From assembly GCA_025345505.1 (NCBI GenBank), contig JANVCC010000185.1:2252767-2316766 (forward strand): a stretch of DNA of 64,000 nucleotides, written 5' to 3'. The position numbers and the translations under genes are program-made. Of the stretch, positions 13,955 through 26,242 are shown one piece after another. Within the stretch, counting starts at the first letter, position 1; every line of letters starts with the position of its first letter. The stretch is from Todiramphus chloris collaris (Eukaryota > Chordata > Aves > Coraciiformes > Alcedinidae). The notes beneath the pieces are model-generated. The model saw nothing but the letters and a program-made list of their open reading frames with translations, searched no databases and was not told the DNA's origin.

Positions 13955-15110
13955 TCCCCGAGTTCTGCACGCGCTTCCGTGGCCGCCCCGCATGCCCCGC
14001 TCCCCGTGGACGGAGGGACGGACGGGCCACCCCGGACGCCGTGCTCCCAAACCACCGGGTCCCTTCTGCAGGAGTATCGGGGCCCAGAGTAAACATCGTA
14101 TCAGTAACCCATCTCACCGTGTGATTCCTGCATCGGTCTCTCCCCGTCGTCGGCCAGAGAAAGCGCTGAACGCTCCTTCTCGGGGCGGGTGATTGAACGC
14201 AGAGGTTGGTTGGAGGAGCAGCTGCCTCAACCCCCACAGGCTGATTCCACAGGAAACAGCACAAACATCTGCACCACTGAACCGACTGACAGACCTCGGG
14301 AGATCTCCCTTCCGAGCAGCCCAGCATTTGAAAACCCGATGCAGGGCGAGCGGCCGTAGCCCCAGCAGCCCCCACCCGCTGTAAGGACGCGCTGGAAAAG
14401 GCTGCTTCCTCCAGACCGCCTCCCTGGCCCTTTCTAAAAAGCAGCACACAAAGTCAAAAGATTTTAAAGCTCCAGCTTTTCGAGTCTGGATCAACCCCTT
14501 CCAGAGCAAGCCCACAAAGGAGCAGGAAATACTTTGTCCTTGGCATTCTGTTGTCATTTGGTAAATCCTAGCGAACCGCTGAAAAGAAAGGTAAGCGGAA
14601 AACCAGCAGACACTTACCCAAGGCTCCACGGGGCAGAAAAATAAGAACAGGATAGAAAAACAATTCTGAAGTTCCCAGGAAAGTCAGCTCCTTAGGGAGC
14701 AGAGCGAGTCCATCTCCCGGGCCGGGTGGGTCGGCTCTGGGTGGGTTGTACGATTCAGCCGGCTCGGAAACCGCTCGCAGGCTCCCGGGCTGCCAGACTT
14801 CCTCTGCAGCTGATAGTGGGGTTATTAAAGTAAACTGACTATTGCCCTTTGTGAAAGGAGGTTTGGGGGGAGGGAAGCTCAGCCCCCTTCCCTTCCTTTG
14901 TAATTCAAACCCTTCCTTGAGGCTCCCTGCTCTGGAGAAGAGGCATCTGCTCCCAGCCCCTTCCCCGCTGCCGGCCGCGCGCACAGGTACTGGCCGCGCT
15001 CCAGGCTGCAGGAACCGCACCGCGCACGGCAACGCGCCTCGCTCCTAATTAAACTTCATCTAGCGTCCCTCTTCCTCAGCCATCGGCAGCGCAGCAAACA
15101 CACAGGTGAG
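13955..15110 (-). promoter_or_regulatory. Compound CpG island, candidate internal promoter
   Basis: Two CpG-dense parts (about 13955-14185 and 14690-15110) stand out from the CpG-poor surroundings, with runs such as CCGTCGTCGG, GGGCCGGGTGGGTCGG and GCCGGCCGCGCGCAC. The gene's strand has a strong donor TTGG/GTAAGTG (exon end 14618) just downstream of the right part. Mammalian DAB2IP has a shorter isoform whose translation starts in the exon after the one seen here, so a promoter inside this intron is expected. This island is the best candidate in the window. Plus-strand donors (AAAG/GTAAGC, exon end 14590; ACACAG/GTGAGAAG, exon end about 15101) leave an antisense transcript possible. Confidence 0.45.
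14618..15050 (-). other. Candidate noncoding first exon of a shorter DAB2IP transcript (5' end unknown)
   Basis: The 3' boundary is the donor GCCTTGG/GTAAGTG on the minus strand; the 5' end is only placed in the CpG island. An open frame crosses the exon, but it begins with a non-ATG codon and would leave the exon in phase 1, whereas the exon following the recognised DAB2IP exon must accept phase 2. The segment would therefore act as 5' UTR, with translation starting in the shared downstream exon. No direct evidence of use is visible. Confidence 0.3.
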
Positions 15111-16084
15111 AAGGGAGAGCCTGCACAGAGGCGCGGGCTCCTCTGTCTGCACCTCTGATTAATGTTAAGGTTTCGTGTATTCAGGAACAGGCTCCCACCG
15201 CTGCCAAAACCTTATGGATTCACCATCGCTACCGGGGGCACTTAGCCAGAGGATGCTGCCCAGGGCTGGATGCTGCTGGGAGGATGCTGGTGGCCTTGGA
15301 GGAAGGCACGTTTCTGAACCCTCCCAGGCTGCTCCCCCAGCCTGTCATTGCAATGTCAACGCGCTTTCATAGGTGCTTGCATCGGGATTGGGCAGCTCTG
15401 ATCTTTATTACTTCCTGAAGGCAGTTAATCTTTAAAGCTGAAACTATATAAATGCTGTCATCATAGCTTGCAGCCTCTTTCTATTGGTATTTACAAGTCA
15501 CATTTTAAAGTGTAAAAAAATAAATAAAATAAAATCCAGACATCCAGGAATACGTCCCCAACCCAGACACACAGGAATTAAAGGACATTCTTCGCCTATC
15601 CTCTTGAAATCTAAACTCATTATTAGCCATAGCCGCTGTGGTACTAAACTCTAGTCCTTGACAGCAGCACATGTATCTCATCTCCCCTGCATTTCAGTGT
15701 TACAATACACCACGACCTGGGAAGCAGCTTCAGTCCAGCAGATTTTCCTTCACCCTGCCAATGAGAAAACTCTGGCACGTGACAGAAATAAAAAACCCTG
15801 AATATTTTGAGTTCCCACAACTCTCTGTGCCTCCCCCTTTCCAAAAACACATCCTCCTTGAGGCAGCGACTTTCAGTCATTTCTGACAGCAGATGTTTAG
15901 AGTTGCTGCTGTGGTGATGAGCACGAGCAGTGGGGGTGGTCAGATCTATTCTGGCCGATTGTACCATTCCCCGCGTTAACAAGAGAGGGCATCGAGAGGA
16001 TCTGCTGTGAACCAGGGCTCCCTGTACTTCAGGAGAGCACCGAGCAAGGACTTGTCGTTCTTCTGGGTGTGTTTTGATTGAGGG

Positions 16085-16560
16085 AAGTGGACGGGTGGAA
16101 CTGCGAGGGTATTTCTATTACCTCTCCGCTCAGCGCCCCAATCTTACGCCAACAGCGCGCCCACGACTAGCGAATAACCAGGGAACGCAGTTCCCAACCT
16201 CTCCAAGGCAAACAAGCCTCTCTGTACCTCCCCGGTGCGACCGGCACAGCGGGCTCTCGGGACACGTGGGCGCACGCTCCTCGCAGGCCGGGTCCCTTCT
16301 CCCTGACCCCAGATGTCCCTCCACCAGAAATCACGCGGGGGCCAAAAACGAAACCCCTTCTGCGGGACCCGCGCTGAAGCACGCGGTTGGTGTTGGCTTT
16401 GGTGGCCGAATGCTGCTCCCGCCGGGCTCCAGAGGCTGCGTTCACGCTGCTTTAGTGGGAGCAGGATGTGACCGTGTAGCAGCCACTGCGGGGTAACCGC
16501 AAGCGCCCCGTTTCCTGGGATCCCTGCCTCGCTCGCACCGACTGCGAGTTGGCTGTGCTA
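16085..16560. promoter_or_regulatory. CpG-rich patch, possible small CpG island
   Basis: Roughly thirty CpGs occur in about 475 bp (for example GCAGCACGCGG-like and CGACCGGCACAGCGGG-like runs), with GC content well above the flanks. Weak donor-like sites exist on the minus strand (TTGGC/GTAAGA near 16146 and GGGGAG/GTACAG near 16229). It could be a second internal promoter, a shore of the 14-15 kb island, or CpG-rich DNA with no role. Confidence 0.35.
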
Positions 16561-17540
16561 TCAACCTGGCAGACGGGCACGTCAGAACTCAGCTTACAGC
16601 CTTAGGGCACTACTGGTAGGTAAATGTTAAATGACACGTTTAAAACAGGGATAGTCTAAGATGAGATTGGTAAAAAAAGCCAGCTAAACAAACAAAACCA
16701 AAGCAAACACGCATGTCTATCGTGTTGTAAGACACACAGAGCTTGATTTTCTTCTGTATTACACTGGTTCAAGCTAATTCTACTCATTTACTCTCTAGAC
16801 ACATGAGCACATTAAAACAAGAATTGACCCAGCATCGAATATTCCCTGTCTCAGGAATTATTCCCAGCTGTGAGTGACACAGAAGGTCCATGGGAGCCTG
16901 GGAGAATGTATCCACATGCACGCTTATCTCCTCACTTCAGACCATTCATCATTCCTTGCCTTGAAGCAACAGTTAATTTACAATAACTCAGTGTCAAGAT
17001 GGCAGTTTAAAATCCTCTTGAGGATTGCCCTAGGAGAAGATTTTGTCCCGGCTCTCTGTAGCCACTGTAGATTCAGCGGAGCCTCCTTTGAAGTCCCTTA
17101 GTTTTAGAGCATGATAGAAATAAAGGAAGAGAGAAGCCCTGTTAGGCTGTAGCTTGGGCACATCCACACCCAGTGAAGGATCATCTCCCCAGTGCACGTT
17201 CTGCTGGGGTTTCAGTACTCACAGAGATTAGAGACAGAAAGAAAGAATACGGCCACTCAGAAAGCCCTGCGTGCAATGGAGATTGTTTCCTATGGGTTAT
17301 TGCTTTGTTTGGATACAGATTTAAATCACATTTGACTCTCGAAGACTAGAAAATATTTCCAGCTTGGAGTGGAGGAGAAGGTACCCCCTGGGCTTAACAT
17401 CAGCAGATTGGGCCTTTCTGAAAAGGGCACGTGATAACCAGAGCTGCCCCCAAACCTTCCAAGCAGCAATCCAGGTAAAACCTACCCTCCGAGCAGAGCT
17501 AACAACAGACTGAGTCTCGACACCTCTTTCTCCTCTTTTC

Positions 17541-17556
17541 TCTCTCTCTCTCTCTC
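17541..17556. repeat. (TC)n microsatellite
   Basis: Eight uninterrupted TC units follow a TC-rich lead-in at about 17525-17540. Confidence 0.95.
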
Positions 17557-17584
17557 ACCTTTGTTTGGTCTCAGCTTTTATTTT

Positions 17585-17990
17585 TTCATTTGAAGGACTT
17601 TGCTTACCACATTTAATAGCTTTGCTGGCCCTTACCTGTTATCAAGGACAATCTGCAGCTAGTATTTTCGAGAGCAGCTCTTTATAAACCTGCAGGCAGT
17701 GCTGCAGACAATGGCTGACACGCCATCTATGTAAATCAGAAGGTGTCTAAAGAGGGTGTTTACAAGCAGAACGCTGCTAAAAGTCTGCCTTGGTTGCAGA
17801 TAACAAGGCTGAGACAATGACAGATTTCCTTCCCCTCGCAGCCAAGAGCGGCTCCCTCTGATTGGCTTCGCCGTGTTTATCCAGGATGCTGGGAGAGAGC
17901 AGGCACCAAATATGCAATTAATTGGCAGTTTGCAAGAGCATATTGCCTAAAGATAAACAGAGTGGGTGATCGTGTCGTGTGTAAAATGGC
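17585..17990. promoter_or_regulatory. Candidate enhancer / conserved noncoding block
   Basis: The stretch is CpG-poor, lacks repeats and is dense in factor-site-like words: GATA-type GTTATC, AGATAAC, TTTATCC and AGATAAAC, a homeodomain/POU-like TATGCAATTAATT (17911-17923) and a CCAAT box in reverse (ATTGGC, 17861-17866). Such composition is common in vertebrate developmental enhancers. Conservation was not measured, so the call is inference. Confidence 0.35.
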
Positions 17991-20224
17991 TGAGTGCTGC
18001 AGATGTAGTGTTGACCCAGTTTAAAAAAAAAAAAACAGAGGAGGAGTTTTTTTGTTGTTCTCTTGGAAAATAATTGTATTCAAATGAACACTTCTTTGCA
18101 CGGTCCCTCTGGCCTTCGACTCTTTCGAGTCTGTAAGCCAGCCCAGGTTCCTCCTTAATCTGGAAGTAGTTTGTAAATTAAGAATTTGCTGAAAACTTTT
18201 ACTGCTGACACCAGAAGAGCATTTCACCAACGGAAAATGTTCTGTGCAGGAGCAGAGGAGTACATCGTGACACGGTGTTAACGGCCTTTACTCTTCACAG
18301 AAGGTGCTTTGCAAGCAGGAAAAGACAAGACTCCTGGATCCCAGTCCAACTGGAAACCAGGTGGTGTGAAAAGGAACAAAGCACCCTAGGACAGACCCAG
18401 GTGTGTGAAGGAGTCGGGTCTGGAAGACCAGAGGGGAGGACCCGGAGCAGGGGAACAGCAGATGCCCAGGAAATACAGGGTGCTGTGAGGGGAAGAGCCA
18501 GGCTCTGGCTCATAAATATTGGCATGGCCAGACAAAAAAAGCCTAAAGATGATACAAACTGCAGAGTCAGGTAAAGAAATAAAGAACACGATAAGGGAGA
18601 AGACTGAATGCTACTTAGGAGCTCAGGAAACACACAGAGGCTGGAAAGGGAAGGGGAATGGCAACTTGAACATGATGCTAGACAGGATGCTAGATGGGGA
18701 GCTTGAGAGACTTCAGAAGGGGTACCTGTGACACGACCAGGGCAGCAGCGTGAACTGGTGGATCACGTGTGAGACAGAAACACCAGCCAGCAAAGCTCAT
18801 TCCAGGAGAGAGAATGCACTAGAAGAAAAGTCCTCGATCGAGGCTTCCAGACAATGTCCTGCAGAACAAAGCAGAAACCCGCAGAGCTCCCACGCGCAGA
18901 AGTAACAGGCACTGGAAATCAGTGACCTCGCAGCACAAAAGGACGCTCGCCTCTCCCGCTTTTTCATATCGAGTGCTATCAAACTAAAGACCAAAGCATG
19001 TGGCAAATCTCTCACTTCACTTTACTGAGCCCACGCTGACCCAAGCAGCGCCGTTCAGCTCCAGCAAGAAAACAAGTCACGACCTGGCAACTTCTTTGTG
19101 AGGGACAACGCACAGAGATTGTATCTGGCCTGACCACTCTGACGACTTCAGAAATGCCTTTACAGGAATTACTGATCCCACGGAGAGATTCCTACAGCAT
19201 GCTCTGGCTTGTTGGTTTGCTTGATACTTTCACTTTGCACTCAGCCCAGGCTGGGAACTGAGAGTGGACAGTTTCATGGCAAAGGCAGCATCCTTCCTCC
19301 CTCTGTGCTGAGGTGATTCCAGGCAAATTTCTCATGCAGAGCTATCCAGCTTCTCTTTGAATTCCCACAAAGGCCAGGCCTTAGCTGTGTACTGTGGAGT
19401 CTGGTGTTCCAGAAGTGTGGCAAAAATTCAGCAATGCTTTAAGAAAAAAAAAAACCCTATTTTCCTTTTAGATCAAAGTTTCTGTATTTGGGTACCTAAA
19501 ATTAGCCAGCAAAATAAGTAACATTTTATTCAGAGATGCAGAACTTCCATTGATTTTAATGGATTCAGCATCCCAGAAAAGTAGGCCACTTATTTATGTA
19601 CCTACATAAGCAGTTCCATGCCTAACTTGAAGGAGCCACGTTTGTAAACAGTGACCTTATGATTTAAAAATCATGAGACAACTCTGCATGCATCAGGCTG
19701 TTATTCCCTTTATTTCTGTCAGCAAGTCTCATTTGAGAGGTAGGTTTCAGCTGTAAAATGTGCCTTTAAAGTTTCTTGCAATAAAGTCTCCTCTATTTAG
19801 CAGAACACTTAGGCACAAGCTTAATGTCTTCCTGAAGAGAAGCACTTCAGTGAATCAAGGCTAAGAGCTTTCTCATACCCCTTCAGCTGAGATGAGGAAC
19901 CAATCTTGGTCTCCCCACAGAAAAATTCTGATCCTGACGGGAATAATGGCTCAGCAGCAGTGAAGAATGTTTCTGCCTCATCGCTTTATCCCAGGAACGC
20001 GCTGTCGCCTCTCACGGTGCTTAGTTCTTCACAGCACAGCAACAGCACCAGAAAAAGTGCTGCTCGTTCCGCAGCGATCCGTGTGCCGGGACAGGCCGAT
20101 TCAGGGGTGGGTGGAGGGACCGGGGCCACCAGGAGACAGCGAGATGCCGAGACAAAGGTCAGGAGATGTCCCAGGGAGGGCAGCTGTTAAAGCCACGAGG
20201 CACGATCCTTGTGCTAACGCACAG

Positions 20225-20280
20225 GAGAGGAACTCCTCAACCTGCTATTTATGAGAGGAACTCCTCAACCTGTTATTTAT
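20225..20280. repeat. 28-bp tandem duplication
   Basis: Two copies of a 28-bp unit beginning GAGAGGAACTCCTCAACCTG and ending TATTTAT lie in tandem and differ by one C/T. Confidence 0.95.
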
Positions 20281-21314
20281 CTTCCAGCTTATCTATTTTA
20301 ATCTTGTGCAGCTGAATGACTATCAATGGGCTGCCATTTGGCTGCTTAAGGAAATAGCTGTATAATTTAGCTCTGATTGTTTAAAGCACTTGGCAGGAAA
20401 CAATAGATAAAAACTGACAGGACTTTCCCAGTTAACAATGCAAACTAATGAAGTGAGATAACTACTCAGAGAAATATTGTGATGGGTGTCCACAGACTCA
20501 AATGAAGGAAAAGCAGTGGCAGGGTGGATCCCGTGCTGCAGTCCCTCAGTCTTGACTTTGAAGAGAAGTCACCAGATCTTCCTTCTCTGTCTACTCTACC
20601 ATGCTGGTTTGGTTAGACAGCCCCATACACAAGGCTGTAAAATCACACTGGTTTACAACACTCCCAGAGAGGAACCACAACTGAGCTCAGATCTGCCAGG
20701 CTTTTGCAATCCCAGCAGCTTCGCCAGCAGGAGTTCACCTGTGGAATGGCACAGATCACTGGAGAGAAGAGATGGGGGGAAAGCCCTGAACTCAGCTGAA
20801 GAGCAGCACCGAGCCCCCAGCGATGAGCACTGGCTGCTCGCAGGCACAGGAACCCAGCATGGAACTGGTGTGGGCTGGAGGACACTGGCTGTCCAACTCA
20901 CTCAAAGCACATGCTGGATACTGAACTCGGTGGAGAGAGTTGCTGCCACTGCAGACAGCTACAGGCAATTTTATTTCCCTTTACCTTACAAATCGCAGCT
21001 CCGAGTCTGAATTATTCAAAGCAGGCTCCACTGACAGGTTCTTGAAGCAGGGAGGCACGCGGGCACACAGATGGCGACCGCAGCTCTCCCCTGCGCACAG
21101 CCTACCCCAGTCCCAAGGGTGCCTAACTGGACAATTAGTGCAATTTGTTAGGCGTGCAGAAGGCAGCGAGGTGGAGCAGACCCTGCTGCGTACCCGGAGG
21201 GTGCTGGTACCGAGCCCCTCTCCCCTTTGTGTCTTCAGACCAGAGGGTGCCACAGAAAAGCATCAGCCAACCTGCCCTGGACACAGTTTAGAGGATATAT
21301 TGGTTTGGTTTCCA

Positions 21315-21556
21315 AAGTGACAAGTGACAGGGCAAGAGGAGATGGCCTCAAGTTGTGCAAGGGGAGGTTTAGTTTGGATATTAGGAACAATTTCTTCCCC
21401 TTGAGGGTTGTCCAGGCCTGGCCCAGGCTGCCCAGGGCACTGGTAGAGCCCCCGTGATCCCTGGAGGGGTTTCCAAGCTGTGGAGCTGTGGTGCTGAGGG
21501 ACAGGGGGCAGTGGTGCCCCAACAGTGCTGGGGCAATGCTTGGACTCGGTGATGAC
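21315..21556 (+). mobile_element. CR1 LINE 3' fragment, sense
   Basis: The sequence follows the avian CR1 3' consensus in order: GTGACAGGGCAAGAGGAGAT, GGCCTCAAGTTGTGCAAGGG, GAGGTTTAGTTTGGATATTAG, a degraded CAGGCTGCCCAGGGCACTGG, and GGACTCGGTGATGAC at the end. It is 5'-truncated, as is typical, and diverged, so it is an old dead copy. The extreme 3' end is not clear. Confidence 0.88.
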
Positions 21557-24500
21557 GCTTTCCCCAAAAATCATGTGCAACCAGAGCATCTGGACTTGGA
21601 GGGCAGCTGAACACTATGAGCTAGTTTGGTTTCCATGGTGAAGGACAGCAAAGTTTCCCTTACCCTGGGAAGAATGGAAAGTTTTCATTTTCCAGCCCCA
21701 GGTAAAAACTTCTGGTTGGGAGTGGAGACAACTTACTTGTAGAAAACTTAAAAACAATTACTCAGGAAAGTGGTGCAGATAGAGCAGAGTGCTGCCTGAG
21801 TGAAAAACCCGAGTAAAAAAACCCTGGCCAGATTTTTGTTAGTACCTGTCCAACTTTTCCATACAACTCAACAGAGACCATCCTGAGCCACGGTGGAACG
21901 CGCTCCAGAAGCTCTGAGGAAACAAAGCCCTCGACAGGCATGAGAATGAGAGTCGTGCCTGTGTGGAGAGCCAGCACCAGCCCCAAGCAGGGCTCAAAAT
22001 CCACCTAAACCCTGATTTGGGAATATATTCATATGACAAGGAAGACCAAAACTACACAGAGTTAACCCCAGAGTCTGGCTAATGAATGTGTTATCTTCCC
22101 AGTTACTTAGTCTAAGTGCAGTTTTTCTGCAGTCATCATAACAGAATCCATCACTGCTGCATCCTCTGGATGTCATTAATAAATAATAAATGAAACCACT
22201 CAAAGAGGGAGAAAAAACCAGCTCAGATTTTTTGGAGCACATTGAGAGGCCGGTAGCAGTGACAGGCACAAAAGGAAAAGTCTAACAGGACAAGCTCTGG
22301 GGAACACCAGCTTTGCAGTGTCGTGGAGACAAACTGAAAGGACAGAGGAAGGCACAAGCCCAGGCAGGGTCTGATGGCTTTCCCCGGGTGGGCAAAGCAG
22401 GCAGGGAAGCCCAGGCAGCACCGGGCATCCCGAGAAAATGGATAGAAAAAAACCCCTGCCTTTTATGACAGCACCAACATTTGCCAGAGAAGGTCAATAT
22501 ATTTTTGCTGTCAGCTCTTGGGAGGTTTCTTTTAACATGGTTTAATTGGGTTTTAGCACTGGTGAAAGCCCTGGAGGGACGTAACTTGTGCTTAGTCACA
22601 GAAGAGTTATGAGCACTGACAACGGCAACGTCCCTCTCCGCACAGCCCACGGTCAAACCAATTCTCTCCTCCCTCTCGCAGCCTGGCAGAAGAGTCAATC
22701 TGCCCTTCCCTCTTCCTCTGCTGTCCAACACAGAGCACCACGGGTCCCAAAGGTGCCTCTTCCTAGGGCGGGTGGCACAGGAAAGCTGCTGGTCCTGGCA
22801 AAACCGCCTGGATCTGCCTGTCCTCCTTCGTCCCTCTCCACCTGGCCTGGCCACAGCCATCTCCTCCTCTCCCTTCCACCCCCCACATCTGTAAGGTCCA
22901 CAGCAGGAGCTCCAGCTCTTCTCAAACACATTAATTAAACCATCTTCCCAAGGACAGGTTTTGACCAGCACGCTACCTGCACTGCTCTCCAGTCAGCTTT
23001 TCCCACCCCGAGCTGCAGGGAAGCTCTCCATCCCGGGTAAGACCATCAGCATTTGACCAAGCAAAGAAATACCAGGCATTCAGCCATTTCCACAGATTTC
23101 TCTCCTACGACCTGCTCCTCCTTGGCTGCTTTATCCTCCCATGACTTGCAATTATCAAAAAGAGAATGAAAACAAACAGCAAGAGGAACCCCCTTTTTTT
23201 AAAGACAAGTGATTATTCTCAAAGCAGCGGTTTGAATATTAACCGGAAAAGGAAAAAAAACAAACCATCCAAACCCCAAACACAGGCAAGCCAAACACAC
23301 CCTGTTGATTAGAGAAAAACATCTTCATCATCCTTCTCCAAGTTAATCTTTTTCCCTGGCGTGCCAAGCCCAGCAGAGCACAGGGAGGGGAAGCGAGTGG
23401 CTTTTCATTTCCTGAGCACTTCTTAAACGATGGAAGATTCAAATTCATCATCCCAAACACAGCTCCAGCCATTTCTCTGCCTCTTCTGCCCTGCCCCTCC
23501 CCAGGAACCTCTGTTGTGGCCATTTTCCTTTTTTAGAAAGTATTCTTCTTGACCAATGTGCAGCAACAAAAGGGTTCTTCTCACCCCCCCACCCCCTCCA
23601 CGTTACGGTCAGTGAATTTCTTCATTTTACTGTAGCCTGAGATGGGATTTCAAACCATGTCAGATCTTTCCCTGATCCTGTTCCCACTCCCTGCCCCACC
23701 CTTCGCTCTTCAGAGGGATCCTGGGGGGAGACTGAAACCAAAATCTGCTTCCTTGCCAAAGAGTTTTCCTTTTCACCACCTACGCTTCCCCTTGTGCTGA
23801 TTTGGGGCCCCCGGAGTGCAGAGCTGCTGGCACCCCCTCCTGCTCAGCGCATGGGACAGGGTGGAAGAAACCTGCTTCACATCAGTTCTCCTGAGCCTGG
23901 CTGGCAGGAAGGGTCATTTTTTTAGAGGATGACTCTTTACAGGCTGGGGATATTTCTAGTGCATCTCTTTTTTTGTCGTTAGGAACTGGGATTAGAGGCA
24001 TCTCCTTCCTCCTGACAGTTGCTGGCAGCATGCTGCAAAAATATGATTAATTAAAGTGTGACTATGAATCCACTCAGAGGCTTCGACTTTTCTTCCTCTA
24101 ACACTAAACAGAGAAAGGGCCATTTAACAAAGTTCAGATCCTGAAGCAGATTTCCAAGTACACTGCGGTTTAAGCTCGGCACGACCGAGGAGGTTCAGCC
24201 TTCAGTGTTGAAAAGCTAGGAGCCCTTGGAGAGAAGAGACTGCTGCCAGTCCAATCCCAAATATAGAAATAAATAAATAAGAGATAAAGAGCAAAGCCGT
24301 GCTCAGAAAGGACTTCAGCAGCACAGCAGAAACATACTGGTCACCTGAGGGGCTCCTTCTCAGCCTACGTGACATTTTTACCTCTGCAAACACTTCAACC
24401 AGAGGATGCACGCAGGCCTGTTGCACTGAGATTTCAGATTAAAACAACATATTCTGGCTCTTGCTCCATGAGAAGCCACTGGAAATCCTGGAAGACCTTC

Positions 24501-25639
24501 AAAAATGAGCACTACGGTACTTGAAAAAGAGACACAACTTTAACTAAATTGAAAAATTTGAATTTCCTAACATGGACTTAAAAGGAACTACTGAATCTTT
24601 AATGAGTGCAATATAGAGACGGTTCAACCTGAGCAGGGCTGAAGGTCTTCCTTTGAAGAAGTCAAACGTGGGGGAAAAAAAATAAAATAATAAAAATGTC
24701 TTCTACATTCCAAGGTCACAAAAGGTTTCATGAAACCCTGTCTCCTTCCTGACTCTGACTCCCTAAGTGATAGTCACTTGTTAATCCAGAGCACCTACTT
24801 GAAACCCAACATAATTAGCTGGGGAAAGGAAAAACATGCCAGACTGAGAAAGTATTTCTGTAACAAGAGGTTGCAAGGAGCAATGTGCTGCAGATATGGA
24901 TGGAAAATGGGCTATTTATTTATTTCAAGAGCACAGAATTTTTATTCATTAAATGCTCCTTTTAAGCTTGACATGTTTTAAGCTGTTTAGTATTCTACAG
25001 CCTTCTGACTGAGTGAGAGCTTGGAGGGAAGGATCTAGGATGGGAAGAGTGGGCTTTGTTCCTCAGTGGCTATCTGTGGCGTCAGTTCAGAGCCCACTTT
25101 TCCAAACTAGCTCTCATACGATTTATTCTTGTGTCCAGTGCCATCTTCAAGCCGCTCAGTCGGTTCCTCTGCACCACATTTGGGATCTCCATCCAGTTAC
25201 TCCACTAGCGAACCGTTTGTCTCTGGGAAGCCTCAACGAGCAAGAGTGAACCTCTGGTTTGACTGCTGAATATTGCAGGAGGTGACCCGCTAGACAAAAT
25301 ATCCCATTTTAACACTTCCAGGCCACGAGGAGCTCCCAGCACACGCAGGGTTCAGGGGTTTCCAAACAGCAGCCGAGTCGCACAACACAGCCCGCGACGG
25401 GCACTGCCCGAACCTGTGTTCCTGTCGAGCCCACAAGCAAATGCCATGTGCAAGAAATAACCATTTGCTGAAAACAAAAATGAAACCCAACGATTCTCTG
25501 TTGTTAGGCAAGAACACAGGCTACGGCGCAGCACCTGAACAGCTACGCCGCTAGGCAAAGCCACGCGTTCAGATGGCACAAGGCTAGGAAGGCATCTTTA
25601 AAAATGAAACATTTGATCTTTGGGTGAGGATAGAAAACA

Positions 25640-25880
25640 TACAAACTCTCTGAACAGGCAGCAGTTATTAGAGATTATAAATCTGCGCACAAGTTTATGT
25701 GATTTCTATTGACATTTTCTTTCTAATTCAGTTTTTATTAATTTTATTGCATGCAGATAAATTCTAGATAAGAGCATTGCGATGTGCAGAAGGCTTAATC
25801 CAACAGAAACCCCCTAATATGCAATTTAAGGATCTCGGGTTCATTAATAATCCTAGAGGCATCTTGTTTAATCTAGTTTA
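25640..25880. promoter_or_regulatory. Candidate conserved noncoding block, AT-rich
   Basis: It is rich in TAAT and ATTA cores and POU-like words (TATTGCATGCAGATAAATTC, CTAATATGCAATTTAAGG) without simple-sequence bias. No coding frame is convincing. The enhancer role is inferred from composition only. Confidence 0.3.
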
Positions 25881-26218
25881 TTTGCCTGGGACTGAGTACA
25901 TCAGAGCGAGACAGGGCACGGCAGCCACTGCCTTCCCTCCAGAGACACGCTTTGCTGTGCCCGTGCCAGGCACCCTGTGGGGATCAACCTCCTTTCAAGG
26001 GCATTCTCCATCCTCTGTCCATTTACTGGACATCCTAGAAAGGTCAGCTTTCCCACAGATTCCATCATGATCTGTCCTTTCTCCAGGCATTTTGATAAGA
26101 AAGTAAATTTTACATCCAAACACTATCCCTTCTCACCTGTCCATCAATTCACCTACGGGCAGATTCAGTAATAAATTAGATCAATATGAATCACTGTGTG
26201 TGTGAACAGATGTCAAAT

Positions 26219-26242
26219 CATAATATGCTGCATAATATGCTA
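26219..26242. repeat. Short 12-bp tandem duplication
   Basis: CATAATATGCTG is followed directly by CATAATATGCTA, giving a 12-bp period with one mismatch. It lies in an AT-rich stretch near candidate conserved sequence. Confidence 0.85.

Larger units (their letters stand above)
16561..21314. other. Intronic stretch without recognised genes
   Basis: It contains a TC microsatellite (17541-17556), a GATA- and homeobox-like motif-dense block (17585-17990), poly-A tracts at about 18021 and 19443, and a 28-bp tandem duplication (20225-20280). No exon was recognised on either strand. Confidence 0.5.

Noticed and set aside
22282-22971. A 229-codon minus-strand open frame
   Set aside because: Low-complexity and charged composition, no recognisable domain, no conserved-looking boundaries.
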